Assembly: GCA_014384665.1 (NCBI GenBank) | Contig: JACNFI010000120.1 | Span: forward strand, 1-5,006 | From: Candidatus Cloacimonadota bacterium | GTDB taxonomy: Bacteria; Cloacimonadota; Cloacimonadia; JGIOTU-2 | Direction: 5' to 3' | Length of the DNA: 5,006 nt | Part shown: positions 1-5,006 of the stretch, piece by piece | How the letters are laid out: the number at the start of each line of letters is the position of its first letter | Position numbering within the stretch: the first letter of the stretch is position 1 | Made by a program: the position numbers and the translations under genes | The notes under the pieces: model-generated | What the model was told of the DNA's origin: nothing | The model's input: the letters and a program-made list of their open reading frames with translations, nothing else | The model's database searches: none

Positions 1-445
1 ATCCATAAGCATCTGTATGTTGTTGCCAAAATTTAATTCTGCTTTCAGCAGTTTTGCTATCTTCCAACATTCTCGGGAGATAAGACATTGACAATCCCGC
101 CGTAGTTAGATTCAATAATGTTTCTGGTAGTTTCCTTAATTGTTCCTTCCCTGTTTCTTCTAATCCATATTTTATTCCCTTTAACAATGAAGGTTTTTCG
201 GGTTCTCTCTTGGGCATTAATTTTTCTGCTGTTGGCATTATTTTGGGATACCATTCTTCTTTTTCAATTGGTCTTATTTCTGGTTTTTTAAATATTCTAT
301 ACCATAATGTATCTCTTAATTCTGGTTTATATCTTGGATCAATTTCAATATTCTTTTCAAACCATCTATGTTTGACAGAATCTTGTAATTCTGGATTTAA
401 TACAAAATATCTTGGATCTTGTTTTAACTCTTGCCAAGTAATCAT
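1..445 (-). CDS. Probable large internal virion/ejection-like protein, N-terminal 148 codons only
   Basis: An open frame from ATG 445 to the left edge with no stop, so the 3' part is missing. It begins MITWQELKQDPRYFVLNPEL. It holds two tandem copies of a DPRY-x(0-4)-PEL-x-D...R-x-F-x-K unit (residues 10-35 and 36-58), a pattern I associate with the N-terminal parts of large podovirus proteins injected with the genome. A Pro/Lys/Glu-rich linker follows (59-88), then a mostly helical stretch (90-148) ending near SRIKFWQQHTDAYG. All ten Arg codons are AGA or AGG. It overlaps the preceding stop by one base (TAATG) and has GAAGGA eight bases upstream. No catalytic residues are visible; a lytic transglycosylase domain, frequent in such proteins, could lie beyond the edge, but nothing here shows it. 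The frame is secure; the role is inferred. Confidence 0.8.
   Translation of the reverse strand, partial: MITWQELKQDPRYFVLNPELQDSVKHRWFEKNIEIDPRYKPELRDTLWYRIFKKPEIRPIEKEEWYPKIMPTAEKLMPKREPEKPSLLKGIKYGLEETGKEQLRKLPETLLNLTTAGLSMSYLPRMLEDSKTAESRIKFWQQHTDAYG
272..418 (-). repeat. Tandem DPRY-PEL repeat in the left-edge gene
   Basis: Copy 1 (residues 10-35) and copy 2 (residues 36-58) align as DPRY, PEL, D, R-x-F-x-K and a closing Ile. The DNA keeps a 12-base identical block (plus strand 407-418 and 329-340, 78 bases apart) and a 9-base block TAATTCTGG (386-394 and 317-325). Copy 2 lacks four residues between DPRY and PEL. Confidence 0.75.
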
Positions 446-1635
446 TATTCTAATCCTTCAAAATATTGACTTGCTTCATCTAAATTCTCAAAATAATCTA
501 TACCACCTTTTTTAAACTTGTCTACCCATTTTCTCATTACTTCTATCTCTGCATTTATTCCTTCTACGGTTTTCCCCTCATGTATCCATAATTTTTTCTG
601 CATTTCGTCTTCTATTTCATTATAATTTTTAACAGCTAATTCATATTCTTCTAATTTCATTTCCATTCTATTTAAAGCAGTTATTGTTTTTGTATATGGT
701 TCTGTTTTGATAATTTTCCATTCTCCATTTATTTTTTGCGAGGTGATTTTTTTACCATCTTTTATTTCTACATTCACTACTTTAAATGCTTTTATTTTTT
801 CTGGTCTATCAACATCCCATTTTCCCCATTCTTCTGATTCTATCGGTTTATTTGTATCTAACCAAGTGGGCACATCACCTATCATCCTATATTCTCTTTT
901 TTCTCCACCAGGGCCAAAAGCAGTTTTAATCCCTCCTCTTTTTATTTCTTCTGGTTTTTCAAAAGTTACTTTACTTACATCTATTGGGTCTCCTGCTAAA
1001 GTCTCCCAACCTCCTTCAGTTTCATTCCATTTTACATCATAAGGTTTTCCTTTATAATATACCACATCTTGTTTTGGTGCTTTAATGGGTTTGGGTTCTG
1101 GAGTAGTTTCTATTTCTTGTTTTTCTGCCCCATATTGCAATCCAGCAGTAGCAAGATTCACACCTGTTTCTGCTACTGTTCCTATCATTTCACTCCTATA
1201 TGATTCTTCCATTCTTCTGTTTCTTTCTCTGATTTGCTCTTGTATTCTTTCCTTCATCATCGTTGCTTCTTCAATTTTTGATTGTATTCTTCTGCTTTCC
1301 TGTAACTGAACTAATCCCGCTTTTTCGCCTGCCTCTGTTACTGCTTTACTTGTGGCTTGTTGCAGTGAAATTAGTTGTTGTGCTCTTACTGGTTCTCCTA
1401 TTTTACCAGCACCATATTCCATCATTTTTCTTGTTTTCGCCTCTTGTGTTCCTATATTTCTTAAAGCACCTCGCATCATTGTATGATATATTTCTTTCTC
1501 CCCTAAATCACCCCGAAGATTACTAATATATCTATCTAAATAACCTAAATCAGTTTTATATTTTTTAGGTTTTGTTAAAGCCTGAATACCAAGTTTTACG
1601 CCACCCATAATTAAGGGGGCAATCCACCAACTCAT
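445..1635 (-). CDS. Probable internal virion (DNA-ejection-like) protein with coiled coil
   Basis: A 396-residue protein without a recognised catalytic motif. Residues 4-20 form a glycine-bearing hydrophobic helix (WIAPLIMGGVKLGIQAL), a common opening of podovirus internal virion proteins. Residues 80-147 are a long charged, Gln/Glu/Arg-rich helix likely to form a coiled coil, followed by an Ala/Gly helix (VAETGVNLATAGLQYGA, 154-170). A Pro/Lys linker (177-188) leads to three short beta-rich modules (about 192-232, 233-282, 283-315), the first two ending in PE-x-IK. Residues 317-396 are again helical and acidic. This helix, linker, beta-module and helix layout, together with position after tail genes and before a second ejection-like gene, suggests a protein packed in the capsid and injected with the DNA. 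The ATG is chosen because GGGAGGA lies five bases upstream. Its TAA stop shares one base with the next ATG. The family was not recognised by sequence; a scaffold or tail-assembly role remains possible. Confidence 0.6.
   Translation of the reverse strand: MSWWIAPLIMGGVKLGIQALTKPKKYKTDLGYLDRYISNLRGDLGEKEIYHTMMRGALRNIGTQEAKTRKMMEYGAGKIGEPVRAQQLISLQQATSKAVTEAGEKAGLVQLQESRRIQSKIEEATMMKERIQEQIRERNRRMEESYRSEMIGTVAETGVNLATAGLQYGAEKQEIETTPEPKPIKAPKQDVVYYKGKPYDVKWNETEGGWETLAGDPIDVSKVTFEKPEEIKRGGIKTAFGPGGEKREYRMIGDVPTWLDTNKPIESEEWGKWDVDRPEKIKAFKVVNVEIKDGKKITSQKINGEWKIIKTEPYTKTITALNRMEMKLEEYELAVKNYNEIEDEMQKKLWIHEGKTVEGINAEIEVMRKWVDKFKKGGIDYFENLDEASQYFEGLE
454..459 (-). promoter_or_regulatory. Shine-Dalgarno of the left-edge gene, inside the preceding gene
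   Basis: GAAGGA lies in the codons for Glu-Gly near the end of the coiled-coil protein, eight bases upstream of the ATG at 445. The stop and start overlap as TAATG, the usual arrangement for translational coupling, and this supports ATG 445 as the start. Confidence 0.75.
706..1062 (-). repeat. Tandem beta-rich modules in the ejection-like protein
   Basis: Residues 192-310 can be split into three related modules of about 35 to 50 residues. The first two close with FEKPEEIK (225-232) and VDRPEKIK (275-282), prolines 50 residues apart. The first and third share a strand-turn-strand pattern with a Gly-Trp or Glu-Trp step (GGWETLAG and NGEWKIIK). Similarity is weak outside these anchors, so duplication is likely but not certain. 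Confidence 0.45.
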
Positions 1636-1640
1636 AACAA

Positions 1641-1647
1641 TCCTCCC
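1641..1647 (-). promoter_or_regulatory. Strong Shine-Dalgarno of the coiled-coil protein gene
   Basis: GGGAGGA begins on the last base of the fibre gene's TAG stop and lies five bases before the ATG at 1635. It is the best ribosome-binding site in the window and fits the high expression expected of a virion protein. It also supports TAG being read as a stop. Confidence 0.85.
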
Positions 1648-2945
1648 TAATTTCCAGATTGACTAATTTGCTGAAACTGAACACCATCATAAATTAACTG
1701 AACCATCATATTCGCCCTTATATCGTTTGCTTCTAATGCTGAAATATCATGTGCTTCATAAATATTCTTGGTAACTAATGCATTAATAGTAACAGTTGTA
1801 GCACCAGTATTTGAACTATCTGCTATAAAAGTTACCATTAATCCTTCTGCTAATGCAGAAATGCTTGGAATATAATCCAAAGTAATAGCGTTTGCAGTCC
1901 CTCCAACATTTGTACTTAAACAATAATTTGGTCCCCTACCACCAATTAAAAGTCCTCCAGAAAGATTTACTAAACCACTAGTTGTTTCATTAATCGTGCC
2001 ATTATTTTTTAATACAATGGGTTTTTCAGTTAATCTTAACTCTCCCCCTAATGTTATATGTGAAGCAACATTTAAACTATCTAATTGTTTTGAATTATCT
2101 AAAGTAAGAACTTTTCCTGCTTCTGCCTTTCCTTTTCCAGATATATCTAAATAATTCAATTCATCTTTATCAGCAGTTACACCATCTAAAATGTTTAATT
2201 CTGACGCAGTAGAGGTAATAGCAGTTTCACCAATTTTTAATTTACCTATTGGCACATTAATAGAATCCAAAAATTCTACTTCACTCTTTATGGTGTCTAT
2301 TGATGCTTTAGTAATATTAATTGAATCAATTCCAGTAATATTACCTGATGTAATTGATATTGTTCCATCTGTTAAAATTGTTGCACTAACTTGTCCCGTT
2401 ACAGCCATAGAATCCAGCACAATAATTGGTGAATGTCCTCGTAATGTATCTATATTGGCAACTCTTATATTAATAGAATCTGATATTAAATCAGTAATAG
2501 TAATATAGTCAATAGTTCCATTTTCTATCTTATCTCCACTTATTTGGTCATCTGCTAAATAGAATATTGCATTGGAAATATTTAATTTCCCCCCAATATG
2601 TAATGAATCTGATATACTTCCATCACCAGTAATGATTAGTGCTGTCCCACTATAAGTCTTATTAGTAAGTGCTTGTGTGCTATCTGTAATTACTACTGCA
2701 CCAGAAGAATCTGCACCTATTAATAAATAACCTGCTGAACCACTAACTATTTTTAATATTCCGTTATAATTGCTTGCATCTATTTCTAATCCGCCATATT
2801 CGTGTTTTAATACATTAGAATCTGCTCTTGCCATATCTAATTTAGGACAATCAGATAAAGGTAAATCTCTTATATAAGTGTCCCCTAAAAGAAATGTAAA
2901 TGCCAATATAATAATAATTAAAATACTATATTTGATAATTTTCAT
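1647..2945 (-). CDS. Phage tail fibre-like protein with hydrophobic N terminus
   Basis: A 432-residue fibre-like protein, probably an adsorption or receptor-contact component. Residues 2-20 (lysines, then a run rich in Ile/Leu/Phe) look like a signal peptide or membrane anchor. Residues 85-300 form a low-complexity shaft with repeated DS[IL]N[IV] units and the sequence TASELNILDGVTADKDELNY (246-265), a hallmark of phage tail fibres. Residues 340-432 match a C-terminal domain widespread in phage fibre and virion proteins: GGTANAITLDYIP (348-360), EGLMVTFIADSSNTGATTVT (367-386), then LEANDIRANMMVQLIYDGVQFQ (404-425), with the YDG-x-xFQ ending. The ATG is chosen because AAGAGGT sits six bases upstream; the stop is TAG, and a strong ribosome-binding site for the next gene overlaps it. 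No enzymatic motif was seen. The fibre identity is well supported; the partner it attaches to is unknown. Confidence 0.8.
   Translation of the reverse strand: MKIIKYSILIIIILAFTFLLGDTYIRDLPLSDCPKLDMARADSNVLKHEYGGLEIDASNYNGILKIVSGSAGYLLIGADSSGAVVITDSTQALTNKTYSGTALIITGDGSISDSLHIGGKLNISNAIFYLADDQISGDKIENGTIDYITITDLISDSINIRVANIDTLRGHSPIIVLDSMAVTGQVSATILTDGTISITSGNITGIDSINITKASIDTIKSEVEFLDSINVPIGKLKIGETAITSTASELNILDGVTADKDELNYLDISGKGKAEAGKVLTLDNSKQLDSLNVASHITLGGELRLTEKPIVLKNNGTINETTSGLVNLSGGLLIGGRGPNYCLSTNVGGTANAITLDYIPSISALAEGLMVTFIADSSNTGATTVTINALVTKNIYEAHDISALEANDIRANMMVQLIYDGVQFQQISQSGN
2067..2609 (-). repeat. Degenerate DS[IL]N[IV] shaft repeats in the fibre protein
   Basis: The pentad recurs at residues 113 (DSLHI), 156 (DSINI), 207 (DSINI), 227 (DSINV) and 289 (DSLNV), with weaker forms at 166 (DTLRG), 178 (DSMAV) and 217 (DTIKS). 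Several copies are ten or about twenty residues apart. The underlying DNA shares GAATCTGATAT (plus strand 2476-2486 and 2605-2615). Regular spacing of a hydrophobic-polar strand and an Asp-Ser turn suggests a trimeric beta-structured shaft; that fold is inferred. Confidence 0.65.
2880..2945 (-). other. Signal-peptide-like or membrane-anchor segment of the fibre protein
   Basis: Residues 1-22 have a basic n-region (Lys2, Lys5), a hydrophobic core of about 14 residues (7-20) and a short polar end (GD). A good signal peptidase site is not obvious: LLG before Asp22 has Leu at -3. The first cysteine, Cys33 in LSDC, does not form a lipobox. It may therefore be an uncleaved anchor or a hydrophobic docking segment. 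Confidence 0.65.
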
Positions 2946-2948
2946 CTT

Positions 2949-5006
2949 TTACCTCTTGTAATCTAACGCAAGATTTTTTATTTCGGTAGCATTCTTTATC
3001 CGAAATTGTATTTTATTCCCTCTGTTTTTTCCTGATGGAATTCCTTGCCAGGTATTTTTAAGAACATTCGCAAATTGATGCTCCTGAACCCCATCTGAAT
3101 AATTTATATTAAATACCCTTGAGTAAATTTCTTCTAATCTACTACCACCTAATAACGCAATTAAAAATTCTCCATTAGCATCTACAACTTTATTCCCATT
3201 ACCATCTACAATATATTCTCCAACAAATCCAGTTTCAAAATCAAATTTTGCTTTTAAAAATACCGCTAAATCAAAATTATATTTTTTCGTTAGTATTTCA
3301 CAATAATCTAAAGTATAATCTGAACCAGGATATTTATTTATCAATGGTGTTGTGCTAGCTGGAATATGCGATAAAATTAGATTGATATTCTCCGTTTCTG
3401 TCCCACCCGTTAAAATAATACCTGCCTGTATATTTAAAAAATGAAACATTCCTTGCCAATAATCCCCATCCATTTGATATACATAAGTTTTTTGATAATA
3501 AGGATTATCTGATACATAATGTAATAAATATTGTTTTCTAATAGGACATATAAACCCAATATACTTATGTGCATTTGTTAAAGGAATATTAAATCTTTTT
3601 CTTTCTTTCCCATTATTATCAATAAAATAATTAACAACACGAGTTCCATTTTGATCCATTCGTGCTAATCCTAATTCGCATAACCAGAAGTAAATATTAC
3701 CATATCGCTGTAATGTTTTATAATTCATTAAACCCAATTCTGTAAATTCTTCTATTACATTATCTACCAATGTAGCCCATCCTGATGGAGTTCCTTCTAA
3801 TAACATTCTATATCTTATATTTCTTGTAAATATTAAAGCAGTTTCTTGATATTTCATCTGTAAGTAAGAAGGACATTCATCTATTGCTTCTATTTCTTCT
3901 CTAAAATCTCTATAATATAAATCTGGAAAAGTTACTCCATTCAATTCTGAATATTTTATTCTGTTTTTATGTTCTTTATAATCCGCTTCTTCAACTTCTT
4001 GAAATGTAATAAGATTGTTATGAGAATCTTCCCAAACTTCAACATTATCTATTGTTCCCTCAAAAGCTGACATGGCTTGAAACCATATATCATCAGTTAA
4101 AGGAGATGTGCCTGGTAATGCATAAAGTATCTCGCGATATACTCCATTACCTGAATGGAAAGAACCCATTTCATTGCTAATACGAACTCGCACTTCACCA
4201 GCAACCCAGTTTTTTATTTCATATTTTATTAAATATTTATGACCAACAGTTAAAATATCTTTTTGAAATAAATCAGAACTTGATGATCCCGATGAACAAT
4301 CTGCCTCTTTATTTATTGCATCATAAGTCCAGTTGCCATTAAATGTCCAGGGAGTTCCAGTATCAAAATTTCCATCTTCAATTATATTAATATCAAGATA
4401 TTTATATCCAATCATATTATCAAATGCTGGCATGAAATTAGCTATATTTTTTACTGTATTTATATCATTAATATTACTGGCACTTATATATCTTCCACCA
4501 ATACATACAACTTGATCTGCATCTATATTAAAAGTAAATTCATTATAATTATTTGATGATGGAAATGCTAAACATTCAGTTAATTCTTGATAACTTAATG
4601 AAGCCATATTTCCATTTGCTATTATAAACAAACTATATTTAGCTGTATCTCCACTTATATCCCATGAACCTAAGAAAAAATATTCTGTATCAGATTCAGG
4701 ATAAGTGATTTCATCTAAAACTACAACAAAATCCCAATAATTTTTATCATCCTGAACAATATAATTTTGTTTAATTCTTATCTGAAAACCTTCATTTAAT
4801 GATAAACCCATATATATATCATCTGAACTACCTATCGTCCCTGTTTTAAACCAACCATACATATAACCAGTCAGTGGAATTGCAATTTCATCACCAAACT
4901 CTAATCTGCCATATGATAGATGATTTCGTCCAATTAACAAATTCAAATCTGATATTTTAGCCATTGGTAAACTAGCCCAAGCACCCATCCAAGCAGAAGA
5001 ATTTGA
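2949..5006 (-). CDS. Phage tail beta-propeller (nozzle/stabilisation-like) protein with inserted lectin-like domains, 5' end off window
   Basis: Probably a structural protein of the short tail that forms or caps the DNA conduit and also contacts host glycans. 685 codons are visible plus a TAA stop. The frame stays open to the right edge, and no Shine-Dalgarno precedes the Met at 4988, so the true start lies outside. Counting from that Met, residues 15-195 look like a LamG/concanavalin-like beta sandwich and residues 200-322 like a CBM4/9-type jelly roll. Residues 340-545 show the propeller pattern: RIKYSELNGVTFPD (343-356), a hydrophobic strand with ALIFTRN (384-390), then IYFWLCELGLARMDQNG (432-448) in place of the usual 'v.fl...Gvy..dG' strand. 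The tail end (560-679) has the KAKFDFE and GNKIQFRIKN strands expected near the end of such propellers. The stop lies three bases before the fibre gene, suggesting coupled translation. The coding frame is certain; the family is from remembered sequence patterns, not a search. A tail-spike-like role is the main alternative. Confidence 0.75.
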   Translation of the reverse strand, partial: SNSSAWMGAWASLPMAKISDLNLLIGRNHLSYGRLEFGDEIAIPLTGYMYGWFKTGTIGSSDDIYMGLSLNEGFQIRIKQNYIVQDDKNYWDFVVVLDEITYPESDTEYFFLGSWDISGDTAKYSLFIIANGNMASLSYQELTECLAFPSSNNYNEFTFNIDADQVVCIGGRYISASNINDINTVKNIANFMPAFDNMIGYKYLDINIIEDGNFDTGTPWTFNGNWTYDAINKEADCSSGSSSSDLFQKDILTVGHKYLIKYEIKNWVAGEVRVRISNEMGSFHSGNGVYREILYALPGTSPLTDDIWFQAMSAFEGTIDNVEVWEDSHNNLITFQEVEEADYKEHKNRIKYSELNGVTFPDLYYRDFREEIEAIDECPSYLQMKYQETALIFTRNIRYRMLLEGTPSGWATLVDNVIEEFTELGLMNYKTLQRYGNIYFWLCELGLARMDQNGTRVVNYFIDNNGKERKRFNIPLTNAHKYIGFICPIRKQYLLHYVSDNPYYQKTYVYQMDGDYWQGMFHFLNIQAGIILTGGTETENINLILSHIPASTTPLINKYPGSDYTLDYCEILTKKYNFDLAVFLKAKFDFETGFVGEYIVDGNGNKVVDANGEFLIALLGGSRLEEIYSRVFNINYSDGVQEHQFANVLKNTWQGIPSGKNRGNKIQFRIKNATEIKNLALDYKR
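2951..2957 (-). promoter_or_regulatory. Shine-Dalgarno of the fibre gene
   Basis: AAGAGGT lies in the last codons and stop of the tail propeller gene, about six bases upstream of the ATG at 2945. It fixes that ATG as the start, so the hydrophobic N-terminal segment of the fibre protein is translated. Met38 of the same frame has no such site. Confidence 0.8.
3172..3219 (-). repeat. 24-base tandem repeat encoding an 8-residue VDGNG-type unit
   Basis: Two adjacent 24-base units, 3172-3195 and 3196-3219, agree at about 20 of 24 positions; the stretch CCATTA-N-CATCTAC recurs exactly 24 bases apart on the plus strand. On the coding strand they give EYIVDGNG and NKVVDANG, followed by a decayed third copy EFLIALLG. 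Aspartate/glycine turn repeats of this kind are common in phage structural proteins and probably form a short beta-hairpin stack on the propeller. Confidence 0.75.
4023..4391 (-). other. Carbohydrate-binding-module-like jelly roll within the tail protein
   Basis: Residues about 200-322 from the Met at 4988 begin with INIIEDGNFDTGTPWTFNGN, which matches the 'N.i.nGdFe.g...W...g.w' opening of CBM4/9-type galactose-binding-like folds. A GHKYLIKYEIKNW strand, a GEVRVRIS strand and a closing GTIDNVEVWED strand ('g..iDnv.v') complete the usual order. Known relatives bind polysaccharides, so a role in glycan recognition at the host surface is inferred. The flanking RIKYSEL propeller strand starts about 20 residues later. 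Confidence 0.6.
4404..4946 (-). other. LamG/concanavalin-like domain within the tail protein
   Basis: Residues about 15-195 from the Met at 4988 alternate short beta strands in the order typical of laminin-G/concanavalin-like sandwiches. A GYMYGWFKTG strand is followed by a GFQIRI strand. Next come LGSWDISGDTAKYSLFIIANG, which resembles the 'W..va.t.d....lyvnG' core, and VCIGGRY, which resembles the 'l.iGg' strand. Such domains usually bind sugars or proteins. The assignment is by pattern only, and no calcium-binding or ligand residues could be identified. Confidence 0.5.

Noticed and set aside
57..254. 65-codon minus-strand open frame near the left edge
   Set aside because: It overlaps, in another frame, the longer open frame from ATG 445 to the edge, which has a Shine-Dalgarno, TAATG coupling and an internal protein repeat.
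1190..1340. Pyrimidine-rich TTCTTC-type runs on the plus strand as a possible regulatory or low-complexity repeat
   Set aside because: They are the complement of codons for the Glu/Arg/Lys-rich coiled coil and have no regular unit.
1636..1646. Promoter or terminator in the spacer between the fibre and coiled-coil genes
   Set aside because: The spacer is only 11 bases and is largely taken up by the Shine-Dalgarno; no hairpin followed by a T-run on the coding strand was seen at any junction.
210..2508. Several plus-strand open frames of 74 to 111 codons (for example 210-515, 707-1042, 1085-1309, 1263-1526, 2191-2508)
   Set aside because: They lie opposite well-supported minus-strand genes, are hydrophobic Ser/Leu/Phe-rich as expected of antisense to Lys/Glu-rich genes, and lack convincing ribosome-binding sites.
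2847..2855. Lipoprotein attachment at Cys33 of the fibre protein
   Set aside because: The preceding residues are LSD, which do not fit a lipobox, and the cysteine lies more than ten residues after the hydrophobic core.
4333..4515. 60-codon hydrophobic plus-strand frame resembling a small membrane protein
   Set aside because: It is antisense to the CBM-like and LamG-like coding region and shows no Shine-Dalgarno; the hydrophobicity comes from the complementary strand.
4986..4988. ATG at 4988 as the start of the tail protein
   Set aside because: The bases upstream (4989-5006) hold no Shine-Dalgarno and the frame stays open to the window edge; propellers of this type also have more sequence before the RIKYSEL strand.

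Overview
The window is an AT-rich stretch (roughly one third G+C by eye) filled with protein-coding sequence on the minus strand. It reads as part of the virion-structure module of a tailed bacteriophage or prophage, most likely a podovirus-like phage with a short tail. The basis is protein content and gene packing: two large beta-rich tail proteins are followed by two helical proteins resembling internal virion (DNA-ejection) proteins, with junctions of -1 to 11 bases. The host cannot be named. Clear GGAGG/AAGGA-type Shine-Dalgarno sequences point to a bacterial host, and Arg codons are mostly AGA/AGG (all ten Arg codons in the partial gene at the left edge), matching a low-GC genome.

In transcription order, right to left, there are four genes. 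(1) 5006-2949 is a large tail protein whose start lies beyond the right edge. It carries a LamG/concanavalin-like region, a carbohydrate-binding-module-like region, and then a beta-propeller-like region of the type seen in podovirus tail nozzle/stabilisation proteins. (2) 2945-1647 is a fibre-like protein with a hydrophobic, signal-peptide-like N terminus, a shaft of degenerate DS[IL]N[IV] repeats, the classic ASELNILDGV-type fibre motif and a conserved C-terminal fibre domain. (3) 1635-445 is a coiled-coil protein with three beta-rich modules, probably an internal virion/ejection protein. (4) 445-1 is the first 148 codons of another gene, running off the left edge. It has a tandem DPRY-x-PEL repeat like those in large phage ejection proteins.

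The genes probably form one late operon: tail conduit and receptor-binding surface first, then proteins delivered into the cell with the DNA. No promoter, terminator, RNA gene, insertion sequence, attachment site, CRISPR array, replication gene or lysis gene was seen. There is no non-coding stretch longer than 11 bases.

I see no new enzymatic or defence system here. The unusual points are the sugar-binding-like domains built into a tail propeller protein, the export-signal-like N terminus on a fibre protein, and several internal protein repeats.
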